Origin: Cheiracanthium punctorium
Lineage: Eukaryota > Arthropoda > Arachnida > Araneae > Cheiracanthiidae
Reading direction: 5' to 3'
Length of the DNA: 64,000 nt
Assembly (NCBI GenBank): GCA_038373885.1
Contig: JAWZYV010011619.1
Location: 1,240,001 to 1,304,000, forward strand
Part shown: positions 23,600 through 37,621 of the stretch, one piece after another
How the letters are laid out: the number at the start of each line of letters is the position of its first letter
Numbering within the stretch: the stretch's first letter is position 1
Notes under the pieces: model-generated
Database searches by the model: none
The model's input: only the letters and a program-made list of their open reading frames with translations
What the model was told of the DNA's origin: nothing
Position numbers and translations under genes: made by a program

Positions 23600-24370
23600 G
23601 GCATGTTCTTTAAAAAAATGGATGATTTTCAGTTTTAACACCCCAAACTGTACATTTTTTTTTTTTTTCAAAAATAAAAAAAAGACACGGTGTAATAAAT
23701 TTACATGAAGAACAGATCCTGATAATTAAAAAAAAAAGTCGATGTCCAAACCCAAATAAATAAGCATGAAGAAACAACGTGTAATTGCACCAATACAAAA
23801 ATTAAAATAGCAGACCGATTTCGGGACAAAAATTTGCTTTGCTTATATGCAAAACGGGGGAATTCAGCAGACGGTTTACGAGGGCCAGCAGTTAAACAGG
23901 GATTGAGAAGATTTTATGAGGGCCAATAGGAAATCAGGATTTTAAGTTAACTGAGAACATAGGTATTTCCAACATTCAGAAGGGGGGGGGTGGACAGTGA
24001 AATCAACAGCAACAAGATTATTTATGTTTTGTGGATATTGAAAGCTTCAAGAAAGTCTAATTCACTGGATTTCTAATTCACACATGGGTTTTGTATTGGT
24101 GCTGTCATACGTTGTTTCTTGATGTTGTTTATTACCTTCTGCACCAAGCTACGTTTTCGCGCTTATTATCCAAACGTGCATGACTTTTAAAAAAACTAGC
24201 TCTTTATATTTGCACAATTAACTAACCCATTGATTCCAAATTATTGGTTCCGTTGCAAATAGACGAATCTAGCGGTGTTGCTCTGGGCACAGAATTCAAC
24301 ATTACCAATGCAGTAAGATTTAATTACACAAGCACGCTTCCTTTTTAAAGTATGCACATATAGGTAAAGG
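23600..24370. other. No gene recognised; possibly decayed upstream Penelope sequence
   Basis: Minus-strand frames here are interrupted and I cannot align them to the RT palm. A G-run lies near 23983. Confidence 0.35.
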
Positions 24371-24820
24371 CACCAATTGTTGACACTTTCCCAATTATTG
24401 ACAATTGTTTCTTCAAAGTTGAAAATAAGCGTTTGGGGACACTTATAAATTCAAATTTAGCATTCAGTCAAAGGTCAACTAATCAGCTACAAATTCTCGT
24501 CGTGATAAATTCAGTTTGACAGACTGAATGTTGAAATTTGTGGTACCTTATTTGAATGGCCGATAAGTCTCTCATCAGTGAGGTACCTTATTTGAATGGC
24601 CGTTAAGTAAAGTCTCTCATCAGTGTTTTGCAGCGGTTCATAAACTAAACGTTTTGCTAAGAGGTAGGTCTCGATTTCACCTCTAATAACTATGCACCTT
24701 CATTGCTTCCATTTTTTTAGGTCTACTTTGTTGCTACTTAATGAGAATATAGTTTCCAAATCTAAATTTTCAGGTTCACGCTAAAGTCAATAATTCCAAT
24801 GTTAAGAACCAATTATGGGC
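24370..24820. mobile_element. Possible degenerate inverted-repeat element
   Basis: CCAATTATTGAC near 24390 is answered by GTCAATAATTCC near 24787. The flanking CACCAATTGTTGAC and GAACCAATTATGGGC are loosely complementary. Divergence is high and no target duplication is visible. Confidence 0.3.
24542..24625 (+). repeat. Tandem duplication of a 39-44 bp unit
   Basis: GGTACCTTATTTGAATGGCC begins both copies (24542 and 24582) and CTCTCATCAGTG ends both. The second copy has a 5-bp TAAAG insertion and one substitution. Confidence 0.9.
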
Positions 24821-24829
24821 AACTTAAAA

Positions 24830-27800
24830 ATTCAGTTAGTGTCATTTTTGACCTAAATATGTAGGCATAATGAGAAATGCTAATAAGTACATATTTAGGA
24901 CTGAAGCAATATTCTGCATAGTTGTAAATTAGACAAAACTTATAACTGATCTGTTCTCGTTTTGAGAACACACTTTACATATGTGCATTTCTTCTCGCTT
25001 TGTGTAATACAGTCTGCATGCGAATTTGTTCTCGATTCGGATAACAGACTGCATTTTTGAATCTATTCTCTCGTAATTTTTAAAGTAGGCTTTTTATTAT
25101 TATTTTTAAAGCAGACTTAGCTTTTCTTATTTATGGTAGCTAAAAATTGACAAGTTTGCGTTTTCCATTTTTAGGTTGGCTTTATCAAGTTGGTTGCTTT
25201 CCATTTTTCTGGTTAGGAAAATGGTTCCAACAAGCTCTTTTAAACAAAAAGGAAAGGTCCAATTAAAAGTATGAAGAGGGATAAATATTATCAGTACTCA
25301 GTATTGTGAAGAGCAATGTTCCACTTGTAACAGCAGTCAGGAATTATGGACTACCTATCCCGTATTAATTTAGTTTACAAAGCAACCTGTAGTCCCCAAT
25401 CACTCGTAAGCCTGGCTTTGTAGTATTTCAGCAAAAGCAAGAACACTGATGGGAAAACGCTTTTTTTTTAAAGCACAGGAAATCCAAGAAAAGTGTTCAA
25501 TGGTGACGAAATAGCTTTTTCCCTGAATTCTGAATGCAAAAAAGTTTAGGCTCCTAAGAGTACAAAGAATGTATTCTTCTCTGTAAATAATGAGGAAAAG
25601 AGAGTGTGAAGAAGACGTTGCTCAGGTTAATTTTAAAGTTATTAATTTGCCTTCTGACGAATGATACCATGTTCAGAACACTTAGTTGCAATAGAAGACG
25701 AAAACTTTAAGATATTAAAACTGTTTATTTAAAAAATATTTCAAACATGGCTGGTGGTGGCTCAACAAAATAAAAATACTTCCTACAAGGACAGTGAAAA
25801 TAAGATGGAATGAATTAAACATTACGCCAACACAAAATTACATATTGGCGAGAAGAAACACTTGGCCAAGAAAAATAACGCTTCGCAATTATCCTAGAGC
25901 AACCATAAAACTTAATCCAATAAATCTAAATAATGAAACCACGAACATTTAATTTTAAAGATGAGGCAGGACAAACAAAAGAATTGACTTATACCAATAC
26001 AATGCCAGTGAGAAGGGAATCAAAAAGGTTGCACTTTCTTTTAATTATTTTTTTTCGAAAATAAAAATCGTTTTAATTGAAATAACAAAGTTAAGTAACC
26101 TTTAACACCTATTTGTAACTAATTACTGATGACATGAAAACAACATTTTTGATTCTGCACTGCTATCTGACATCAAATTGGTCTTGGTTTCCCTTACCCC
26201 ACACACTACATCCTTGCTAGATATTTTTTAGCGCACAATGTGAATAATTTATTTTAAATAATAAACTCACACGTCTAAAAAGTTTTCAGTGAAAAAAAAG
26301 ATATGATTTATTTTAAAAATATTTATTTCCGCAACCTTTTTTATCTTTCCTCTCCCGGCAGAAAATATCCGTCTCTGAATTCCAATAATTAAAATTTAAA
26401 TAAGCGTAGCGGAATAAATTCTAATAAATCCGGTCCCCTAAATAACAATGAGCAAAAATATACTCCTCACAAAAGCCATATGTTCTTCAGTTTCCAGCTT
26501 GAAAATTATTTGTCATGAAACAGAAAACTTATGAGGCAACATGAAATAGCTTTTAGGAGTGACTACTTTAGGAGGAGATAGTGTGAATCCGCGACGTGCA
26601 GAGTTATGAGCTTCTCCCGGGTTTGACAGTAAGCTTATTTCACGTAATGCCTTTTGTCGTATTTTACAGTACTTGATTTCCGGCTAATGTGACTAAAGAA
26701 ATATCTCCGGGTCACCAATAAATTTCTTTAATATCAGGGAAGTTCCATTTTTATTTTTAATTTAATGCTTATACTTTTTTTTTTCCTTTTTAATCTTGAA
26801 AGGTTGTTTCTTCTGAACAAAGAAATTTAAAGTCGAAATGTTTGTATAGAGCTCAATATTTTTAAAAATTTATTTTGTAAATTGTATAATAAATTTGCTG
26901 GATTGGAAGAGTCACTAATGATTGTGCGTGATTTTTTAAATGAATATCGAAGCATCAAGAATCATTTGCAGTCTGTGAGTATTACGACTGCACAGTTTCT
27001 TTGTTAAAACATGATGCGATTGAAAATTGTATCGGTTTCTATAAATCGTTATTCAAAATTTTACAGGGCGTTTCCCAAAGATTGAAACGTAATTGATTTG
27101 TTTCTCGTGCTAAGATAAGTGGCTATTCATATTTACGAAAATTGCTTAAACAATTACGGAAATAAGACTGCGTTATCATAATTGACCTTTCATTAATTTT
27201 CTTTTTCTTAAAATTATTTAGCTTACTGCTGCCACAATGAGACAACCGCTACATGTGACAAAGGAGTAACTTTCAAATCGTCTGTGCTTGTAGGTGTACT
27301 GCCCGTGCCGCTGTCCACTGAACAATGGGAAATACCTGAAGAGTGCAAGTCCACCGCCTTGGAATCTCTCGCGGCTTCCATTCAACAGTCTGGAGTTTCG
27401 AACAATTTACTCCGGGTGTGGAACGCGTGTTGCAACAACTCATTTTTCATTTCTATACATTTTTTTTTAATTTAAGAAAGGCAAGGTCTACTTTTTTTGA
27501 CACCTTTATGGTATTTCTGTAATCCTCAAATTTTGGAATCGCTAAAGTTGCAGTGATTTCGGATTTCAGAGGTTCTACTGGACTGAGTGAGTGCGGCGCA
27601 ATTCGTCTTGGTGTAATTGGAAGTGCGTCTTTATACTATGGGGAAATGATGATGAGCCGCAGGCAAAATCTGCCGATTGATTCTACCACTTTTGATTATA
27701 AAAAGTGTCAAAAATTAAATATTTTAAAGTTTTTCACAGTTCTTCATTTAAACGATTTAGGAAAGGATACTCTCTATTCAGTGAAATTTTCGAATAGGTA

Positions 27801-29000
27801 GAATCCTTATTTTCTTGGATGTCATGATGTGAAGAAACTAAATAGGCAATAATTGATCATTCATTCGGAAAATCCGTAACAGTTAAATTTTTTTTCTAGA
27901 GAATTGAAATTGATTTCATCTCTTTCAGAATTAAAAGCACTTTCCGATGATGCAATGATAAAAAATGTTAGAATGATACGAACTGATGTATGCTAGGAAA
28001 CAGAATTTTCGGAACAAAGTCTTTAATAAATTTAAGTATTTAAAAATGAGTATCGAAAAATTGTAAACAGCATTGTCATTGTCATCGAAGTTTTACGTGT
28101 ATTCAGTGTTCCAGTTCGATCGGACTACTGGAAGTGTGTTAAATTTCATACACAAATTTTGAATTGGAACGACCCTCAGACCAAGCTAATAAAAAGCTTG
28201 TAAAAAAGCTCTGTTTGATTCCTTAATGATAAGCTCTATAAAGTCGAAAAAATTTATTCATAGTATTTGATTCAACATTTTTTAAAACGAAGTTGTTCTC
28301 ATATCAAACGAAAATATTTACTTTTAATTAAAAAAAATTGATTTAAAATTTCGGGCTGAAATAAAACCAAATTGAATCATAAGCTTGCGAAAACTGAAGT
28401 AATCAGCTTTCTATAGATTATCCGCCTTCACCTTATTCTTTAATTAAATATGGTGATGAAATCATCCGATATAATGCTACAGTTATTCAAAAAATACTTA
28501 AAGTAAAAAAAAAGAAAATCTTTTGAAAACATTCACGAAAAAAGAAAGTTCTTTTTATACTCCTTTTAAACAAACACCCTACAGTGAGAAAGAATTTCTT
28601 AAGATAAAAGTTTTCTTTTAAGATAATCTCAAGGAATCAAATAGGAGGGGGAGAGTATGGAATTTGCCAAAAAAGATCAATATATTTTCTTTAAAAATTC
28701 TCTTATTGTTTTTCGAAGATAGAATGAAAGAAAATGTTAGTGGCTTAGTTGTGTGTTCTATCTTTCTGGCGTATTAACCCTCAAGAGATTTGATAAATTC
28801 GAAGTAGAAACTAAATGCTTTGAATTTCTGATATATTGCAAAATGTATGTTCTTTGTCAGAGCATAATCACAAAATGTTGCTACGTGAAGATATGAAATA
28901 AGATGTAGAAATTTTTAACAGTACGAAAATAATGTCACCTTGTGTCGCTGCATTATTACTCTGTAGTACTATTTATTACTTCGTTAAATGCTAACAATGC
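24830..29000. other. No gene recognised
   Basis: Four kilobases of AT-rich DNA. Two plus-strand frames (27284-27475 and 27553-27801) are slightly less AT-biased than average, but they show no domain and no plausible splice partners. Confidence 0.45.
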
Positions 29001-29002
29001 TA

Positions 29003-29325
29003 CAGTGGTCGCCACTTTTCCCAATCACATCGGGATGGATTGTGATTGAGCGGAATAACCGAAATCCGAAATAAACGGTGGAACCAAAGTAAAGTTCAAC
29101 ATAATAATCAATCCATCAACCAATCAATAAATAAATTTATTAAATGATAATATGTGAACTTAGTTTAAGATTATTACGTATTTATTTAAAAATAAAGAAG
29201 TGAAAAAATAAATATGTACATCTATTAAAAACTCTATTTTGTTATTTTGTTCCGTTCATACCGATTTTCAAGGCAATAAACGACTCCTCGGATAAACCAT
29301 TGAACGAAATAAGCGGCTACCACTG
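29003..29325. mobile_element. Pogo/Tigger-like MITE (323 bp)
   Basis: The left end CAGTGGTCGCCACTTTTCCC and the right end read inward on the other strand (CAGTGGTAGCCGCTTATTTC) are imperfect terminal inverted repeats. TA flanks both sides (29001-29002 and 29326-29327). A CAGT start with TA target duplication is typical of pogo/Tigger-type Tc1/mariner relatives. The interior is AT-rich and non-coding. Confidence 0.8.
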
Positions 29326-29944
29326 TACTATTAATTCTCATAAGTAGATAATCCACTCCGAAAAATAAAAAATAAAAAACAAACTCATTCTTATCTTAAA
29401 AATTCTGTAGAAAGAACAGTGGATACATTTTGATGTTAATTATATAAATTTGCGAACCATACAGATTGAAAGTGTAGTACACAAATTGCAACTCCAGTTA
29501 ATTTTTAATGCGGTGAGTGCGAAATTCGCAGAAGATAGACCTACACAAAATTAAAGTTCTCTAAAAAATGTAATCTGGAGTCCCATTTAAGGAAAATATT
29601 ATTTTTAAATTTCAGTTTTAAAAATTACTTTTTCAGATGAAGTGCCTCTCGCTTAGTGTTTTCAGTAATAGAAAAGTTTTCTAACAAAATAATTTTTACC
29701 GGCAACCCAGGGAAAGGTTGTTTCACCTCCTCATTTTCGCATTCTCTACTGGTGTTAATGAGATGTGCATGGGCTATGTTCCACTCAATTTGAAATAATG
29801 GAAGTCACAATCTGATCGTGCTTTACGGGTAAGAGGCACCGTTTCAAAAGAGTGTGCTTGTTGAACGATAAAATATGGTTCCTCAAATGCTTTTCTATTT
29901 ACCGTTCACGCGATGCTTACCATGTTCTGTAGAATGCCCCGAAA

Positions 29945-30600
29945 AAGATGATTAGATGTTTTAACTCTTGTCCAATTAGAGATAAGTGGATAATATAATT
30001 GAAAAAACATTCAAAGTAAGGTAGGAAAGTAGACTGCGTTATAAAAATACCTCACAGCAATTTTCAAAAAGTAACAGTTTTAAAATTTGTGTACAATCAC
30101 CGTACACTAAAACGATTCCCAACTGGTAAAATGTGCCCCACACTAATGAGATGGTGTGCAAAATTTGAGAATTGTATCCCAAAATGTGGAAGATAAATAC
30201 ATGCTGTCCTAACCACGCTTCGATGGCTCTTTATAGGGAAAAAAAAATCGGTATGAGAGGTCGTACAGAAATTTAAAAAGAAAATTTTTTTGAGCTCTAG
30301 CTATGAATGTTTAACATACAAATTTATGCATAGTCCCTGAGACGTTTTATGATGAAAGTTTGAAATTTTATTTATGACCTCATAGGTGTATGGGGCACAT
30401 TTTATTAAATAATTAGTTTTTTTTTGTACAAGAGTAGTATACAAATTAAGTGTAACTTTTGGAAAGTTAACGAGAGCAATTTTTTCTTGAAGTAGTCTTT
30501 TTGCCTAAATTATTTTGAACAATTACAGGGCTCACTTACCTTTAATGCATGAAAGTTTAAAGAATGTTACAATTTTTTGCAAACACCCTGTCTGTGCAAG
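29945..30600. mobile_element. Long-TIR element, roughly 200-bp arms
   Basis: AAAATGTGCCCCACACTAATGA near 30128 is mirrored by the complement of TGGGGCACATTTTATT near 30400. Outward from these words the arms remain alignable: AATTTGTGTACA, CAATTTTC with AAAAGTAAC, and GATAAGTGG with ATAATTGAAAA on the left have complementary partners up to about 30600, where the right tip is GTTTGCAAACACCCTG-like. The outer left border near 29945 is uncertain. A further arm of the same family lies at 57900-58172. Confidence 0.65.
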
Positions 30601-30609
30601 AACCAATTA

Positions 30610-33440
30610 TAAATTAGTTATAAAAATGAATCAATTATAAAAAAAGATGACAAACAGTGAATCTGTCAGTTATCTTAACTTGAATAGTTATACTTCGGGA
30701 TATCCTTATACTAATTTTTAAGTGGAACATGAAGGCAAAGTTTGCAACACCACAATGCCATACTATTGACGTTGGTCTCTACGGACATTACAATTTATTA
30801 ATGTTCTTTCTATATTTTTATAAAGTCACGGTAAAAGAAGCATTTCACTAGTAAAATTTCACATGCACATTAGAGATTTTTTTGCGATATCAGCCATTTG
30901 AAAAGACTCGTTAAGTACCATTTTTTTTTCATCCTCTGTTTATATAACAGGCATGACAGACAATGACTGCATATAGAAGATGTATTCACAAAGATACGCA
31001 CTATTGTTTAAAAAAATACAATAGTAAAATCGGAGGATACTTCTAAAGGCTCAATATATTTTTATATCTTACGTAAATGTGTTTGTTAAAAGATGCTAAA
31101 TTAAAGCTTTAATGAAGTAAATTAAATAATAGTGATATTTAAGTGTTTACGAAATTTTTTTATATGATTTATTTTTTATAATTTTTCAAGAAAATGCTCA
31201 AGTTTTACCAATTATTTAACAATAACATTAATAATACATTAAAAAGGAAATTTACTGTCAGCTTTTTCAGTATTGAACTAATAAAATATAAAACATCAAA
31301 TTAAGCAATTTAACATAATAATGACTAAAAAACGTCAGTCAGAAATTTTGCATTAATCCCAGCCAGTTAAGAAAGTTATTACTTTGGAATGTACTCATAT
31401 TACATGCACTCATGCGTACTCATACTAAAATAATTGAAAATTTTAAAAGAAATTAATAAAATGTGTAAGTTATTAAACATTTATAATCTAAGAAAACTTT
31501 AATCTAATTAAACAGAAAAAAATCTTAAGAAAATTTGCAATATAACGTTTTTAACCCAAATGTATTTCTTTATGCAAAGAAAATGAATCCTCTTTCACAA
31601 TACATAAATAAAAGATTTTTAACACTTTTACAGGAAATGCAAATTACTTAGCACAAATAAAATTATTTTAGCATATTAGAGCTTAATTAAAATAATTAAC
31701 TTACATTAGATGGATTACAAATGACATAAATCTGTAATTCTGAATGGAAATTGTAAAATTGTTTACTAATTTCCATTCAGAAATATTACCAAGAAACACT
31801 GCTCTGTGAACTCAAAAACAAAAGGAATAGTACACAAAGGAATTTCGTTCTTCGTAGTTTTTGTTAAATCTTAACGTTTACAAAAAATAACGAAAACATC
31901 AGAAAGAAGTTAGTGGTTTAGACGTAGATCTTAAATAGAGCCTGTAAGCCACAGATCCCCAGAGATTACTATATATTTAAGATGTTATTTTTTGGAAAAC
32001 TTCTCGTGTACCTTTTAATACTTTTTTCTCCGAAAGAAATAAAACTCTCTCAAGACTAAAGGTAATTCGCTAGATCAAGTTTCTTTCACTAATCAGTTGT
32101 TTGTTACATTTCATAACTTTCCTTAATTATTTTGAGCGTATGGAGTTGTGCAGAAGCTATCAGCTATAAAAAGTATACACAGGAAAAAGTTTCGTGAACT
32201 ATATGAAAAATTTAAAACAATGGCATTTTAATTGTATACCTGCATATTTTATTACTGTTTTACATTGATGGAATACAGCATAGGGTAAACGGATCAATAA
32301 ATAAACACTTAAGCATAATTCGTTCACTAAAAAATATTATTTTTCAAATCTAACTTTCTGGATTTATCTGTGTAAACACATTGTTTTTGTTACATGCAAT
32401 TATGTAAAGTATAAAGATAAGCTTAAAAGCTTGGATTTGGGGATTTGGGGAGTTATTGGATTTAGGATTTCTGGGGCTAATGTAAATTTGGTACAACGCC
32501 CGGTGCATGAACATACATTTACTGGAATTACATTGTATTCCCAGTAATTAACACAGTACAATGCACATTAACAGATGATTATTTTTCAAAGGAAGGGCAT
32601 GCGACTAGTGAAACTAGTTAAGCGTGAAATAGCTTCAATTTGCTTGGAAGGAAATTACTTTTGCCAATCCATAGACAGAATAACTCTTGAAAAGGCATTT
32701 TTTAAAAAGATACATGCAAAATGTTTATTCACTGGTTGTGTTCACGTCTCACGCTTGCAGGTTTATCCTATTTAAAGGCTTGACATGCTGAACCTTATGC
32801 CTTTTGTCAAATTTTTGTTTCAGCTTTGAAAATAATACTTAAAAGTAGAATTATATACTTAAAGTAATATTTTTATTTTTGGCACATATTTTCTTTTCTT
32901 TCTATTAATCTTTTAAAAATTTAGCTTAACGGAGAAAAATTTATAATAACTGATAATTTCATAATTCTGCTTGAATTACTTAAGTAAACATTTTACATGG
33001 TGAGCCGACATTAAAAGGAAGCTAGAGTTGTACTTACTCGAAATCAGTAAGTCTTTTTGTCAGTATATTTTCCTAATTAGAATTTATTGCTAATGCCTTA
33101 ATGTTTGGATTTTTCTGTTTCATGGAAATCTGTTTTGAGCAATGCAATGCATAAATTCAACTTTAAAGCTGTTTCTCCAAAGTCATTTTTCGTTAATTTA
33201 GCTTACCTTTGTACATGATCTTTGTAAACTCAGTCATACTGTAAGGATCAATATTGATCCTCTGGAAGCCCCAGAACTCGCTATGAGTTGAATGGAATCT
33301 GTGAAAAGAGTCTCTGTCAGCATTTCTTTGAGCAGATTTTTGACAAACTCCATAGGAGACATTATTTAAGGAGAAATCAACGATTCCCTAATGTCGAGTG
33401 TACTAATAATATCGTTATACAAAATGGCTTCAAACATTCG
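30610..33440. other. No gene recognised; one strong hairpin
   Basis: AT-rich DNA. The only distinct structure is the hairpin at 31738-31782, listed separately. Confidence 0.45.
31738..31782. repeat. Perfect 15-bp hairpin
   Basis: TTCTGAATGGAAATT (31738-31752) pairs perfectly with 31768-31782 around a 15-nt loop. Confidence 0.85.
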
Positions 33441-33446
33441 CAACAC

Positions 33447-33787
33447 CAGCGGTACCCAGCTTTTTAACTTATGACCCCTACAACAAAGGTTAACTTACGA
33501 TGATGTCCCTCACATTTCTCAGCCTACATACATTTTTTTTTTCATCAAAGAAAATTTAGTCGTCTTCTCTACAAAATAATGTTACCGGAAAACTTTGTAT
33601 AACATTTTAAGAGAAAATAGATTATGTTTTGGAGTAAAAGTAAGAATAAATAAGACGATTTTTTAAAATATGCATTATCGCTTGCTTTTTGCCTGTTTCT
33701 CTCTCACCCCCCCCCACCCCACCCCACCCTCCTGCAAACGCTCTGGGTCTCCCAAAGGGGACTCGCCCCACCGTTTAGAAACCGCTT
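33447..33787. mobile_element. hAT-like MITE remnant
   Basis: The left end CAGCGGTACCCAGCTTTTTA with TTATGACCCC inside, and the right end read inward (AAGCGGTTTCTAAACGGTGG then GGGGCGAGTCCCC and TTTGGGAGACC), resemble the CAGCGGTT...GACCCC ends of a common animal hAT MITE type. The 8-bp flanks do not match, so target duplication is not supported. A C-run (CCCCCCCCCACCCC) near 33708 lies inside. Confidence 0.5.
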
Positions 33788-33789
33788 CT

Positions 33790-36700
33790 CTGACCCATAT
33801 TGCTTCTTCGCTTTCAAGTTAAAATACCAATTTCAGAAAGGCAAACCATCCTCTAATCCAATGAAGGTATAAGTTTTAGGGTTTGAGTTGTAGGAAATAC
33901 AGCCCTCAATGAAATGAAAGTGGGTGACAAAGATTAAGCGTCCTTTTAAGAAATACCTAGGAATGCAGAATTCTGTCTATTAAAGGAGCTCGAAAGGCGA
34001 TATTGAGATTGATAGGTATTTTCACTGTTTGAAGACGAAAATAGAAGATTAGAATGTTGTCTTCAATAAGGTCAAGATGAAAGATTAAAGAAGACGCTTT
34101 TGATTTTCATATTCTTTATGAATGAAGTAGTGCGTCGAGAGTTTTTATGCATTTCGATGCTTGAGTAATGATTCTTTTTTGATATAATTAAGAACAAGGA
34201 TTTGCTAATTTGTTTAATACAACTCGAAATATAAATATAAAAGTACACTAAAATACATTTTACTATACTATACTCGATTTTTAATTCAAAAGATTTCAAT
34301 GACAACAATATTTCATAATAGAAATATATAAAGTACCTTCATTCCTGTATAGGCAAATGTATCATACAAAGACCTCTGTATTTATTTTATTTATTTTATT
34401 TTAAATTTGAAGAAGCACAAATTTTTACGTATACGGAGAAATGTCTAAAACATTATGCCATCTTCCGAATATCAGTTTTGCAGAACCAAAGTATATAACA
34501 GTATTGATGCTGTACTTTATTACAGAAAAAAATTACTGCTTCTGAAATGAAAACACTGTATTTGAAGTAATAAATGAATAAAAATGAATTTTGTATTAAG
34601 TTACAGAGTAGAAATATGACTGAAGAACACCTCCCCCCCCATTTTACTTCAAACAATATTTTTGTTTGCATTAACAGTACACTTGAAAACTAAACTTTAA
34701 AGAAAGATGAACATTTAAATTATTTCTATAATTCATAAAACAAATATTACAACTACTCATGTTATTCCGTTACTATAAAAAGCCAAACATAACTCTTTAA
34801 ACAAAAAAGTAATAGTCTTATAAAATCGAATGAGAAAACTAGCATAGAAGTTTTTAAAAGAGATGAAAGTTCTTTTTATACAGTTTACTTCTTCCAACAA
34901 AACGTTATTCGAAAGAAAATTTACCGGTTTATATGTTGCCTCTAAATGGAGTCTTTCAGAAGCTATTCTCAAGGGATTTTTACACATTTATGTAGTTCCT
35001 TTCACTCATGGAAAAGTACTAGGCTCTTTAAAATTCTTCATTTATATAGAAAAAAAGAGAATTTATTCCCTAAAGACAAAGGACCTTCTAGAAGATCATT
35101 TTAGCTTTTCTCTTTATTTCTGAAATAATTTACATTCTCCTTGAAGCTTTCGAAAAATTAGAAGGCAATTTTTTTTCTTCAAAAGCAATTTCTAAAATAA
35201 ACTTTAATATTTCAAAAGCATTTTCATTCGTCTTCGGTTTTATTAGGGAATATTTTATTTGAAATTATACGCATACACAGTTACACAGGAACATGAACAT
35301 CTCTCTTTCTCTCGTTCCGTGTATATTTATATAAATAAAATCATTTTTTTGTCTGTAAATTATTTAAAATTCCAAAACTTTAGATTTTTATCGATTTCAT
35401 TCATCTGGGAGTCGAAAACTATCTTCCAAAAATGAATATTTGTTTGTTGTTCTGCCATTCGGCCGGCGATGGTTTTTTGTTCGTGCATCAGCTAGAAATG
35501 ACTGAAGTAAATGTAAGGAATGAGATAACTATGAAAAATATCATTAATAATATTTATTATCAAACTGCACGTACGTTTCTGCAGAACATTTTGTAGCCTC
35601 TTCAGCAGAAGTCCACACACAGTATCGTAGAAGAATGTGGAGTCATGTCAAATGTAACGAATTCAGTAAAATGATAGGCAGTCAAATGTGTATTTTAAAG
35701 TCTCAATTAGACGTGTAGAACACGATTACATTACTAGGCTTTTTAAAATTCTTATTTAGAAATCAGACTTGGAGAAAATCGTGTACGTTTTTCTCTAGCA
35801 TATCGCTAAACTATCTGTAATTAATAATATATCATTTAATTACGTTGCTAGAGAAATGTGAAATATGAATAATAATTTTTGAATCCAAGCAATACAATTT
35901 TTAAGATTTTAAGAAAACTGTTTTCTTGTTCCTGCAAGACATTAAGGGGGTTAATCGATTGGAATGGAATTTGGTAATATTAAAAAGGAATTTTTAACTT
36001 AAACGTGTAAAATTAAAGAAATATTAAGTTATGAGATTTTTCAAAATAATCACAATTTTGTGAAAATTTAAGTAAAGAATACATCAAGTTTCTGAAAATT
36101 GATTTTAAAAAACCTATTAAAATTTATAGATATTTTATACAAAGGGAAAAAAATGTGTCTTTAAATGTGTATTTTAAAGCTATTCGCACAAGAATAGTCT
36201 CTACGTCATTGTAGTTTGCGTCTGAGGAATAAAAATAAACATTATTGCATGATGAATTTTAAAATAAAGTAAATGTTTAAACATGATATTCAGTAACCTT
36301 TTAATGTCTTTAAAACTATAAAAATACCATTGTACAAATTTGAATATATTTTATATATATAACCATCGTTCCTAAATTTTCAGAGCAAGCAATACAATCG
36401 AAAAAGCCTCTCCACTTACTCCTTACCAAACTATAAACAATTTATAAGTTAAGTGTCATGAAACCTGAATTTTGCTGGAATTCTTCGAGTAAAATGTAAT
36501 AAATATATCGTCAAGATGCTTAAACTAAAGAAACGACCAAAGATCGGGCGGAGAATTTTCTATCGCAAAGTAAATGGTCTAGTCATTACCTAGAGAAGCA
36601 TTACAAGACGATAAGAACTGTGAAGTACGACAGGATGAATTCCCTGAAGCACATTTTAGCATGTTCTAGAGGACAAATTTGTATTCAGCATCTGCCGATA

Positions 36701-37620
36701 GAACGTTTTCGCATGACTTAGGTATTTAAGTGCGGTTTCATTTGCCTGAAAAAATAATTTAGTTTAATAAGTAAAATTCAATGTGAGCTTCTAATATTTT
36801 GCATAGCGTAACTACTGGAAAATCATTCCTCTGAAATGTGCAATGTAATGATAGAAAAATATAATCACGTAATGAAAAATGTATAAAGGTATTGTTTGCA
36901 TGTAATGAAATATTACATACAAGCAGTTATTTATCTATGCATTTAAGTAAGAATCTTTTCATGTTTTTAAACGGAAGCACGTAGATTTTTAGTCTTTATG
37001 TAGATGATAAATGTACTTTTGTCAGAAGGGATGATTTTATGTGGTTTCTTTTCGGACTTTGTCTTCCAATGTTAGACTGATTTTATGTCAATACGCAATT
37101 TAGCCTAATTGTGCGTGTGCCCTCTACAGTTATTGAAAATAAAAAGAATATTTTCAATAGATGAAATATATTTTTTCTTTATATGACATCCCACAGATTT
37201 TGAGGTTAAAATTTCAACAGTGAATTTGTATCCGAAACTTTGCATACTAACCAATATAATTAAAAAAATTAAATGGTTTTCTGCATTTGATGGAATCATG
37301 GAACTCCAGAAAGTTGGTTTCTTAAGGAAAAAATAAGTAATTTGTAACAATATTTCAAAAAAGTGTTTTTTTATGCATGCAGCAGAAAAGTATTGTATGT
37401 GCTCTTGTATATCTCAAGATAAAAACTCGGAAAAATAAAGAAATGAATTTTAAAACATTATGTTACGTCATAGAAATTTATTCCAGATTTCAACTACAAA
37501 TGCTCTAAAAAACTGTACATAGGCTGTTTCATAAGAGATGGGCAAAGCTTTAAGACTTGAGTACACATTCGAGGCACACTCAAGAAGTAAAAATTTGAAA
37601 TTCTTGTATTATTTATATTA
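33790..37620. other. No gene recognised; simple (TTTAT)n tract
   Basis: AT-rich DNA with a short TTTAT/TTTATT repeat at about 34380-34402. Frames up to 86 codons are compositionally random. Confidence 0.45.
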
Positions 37621-37621
37621 A

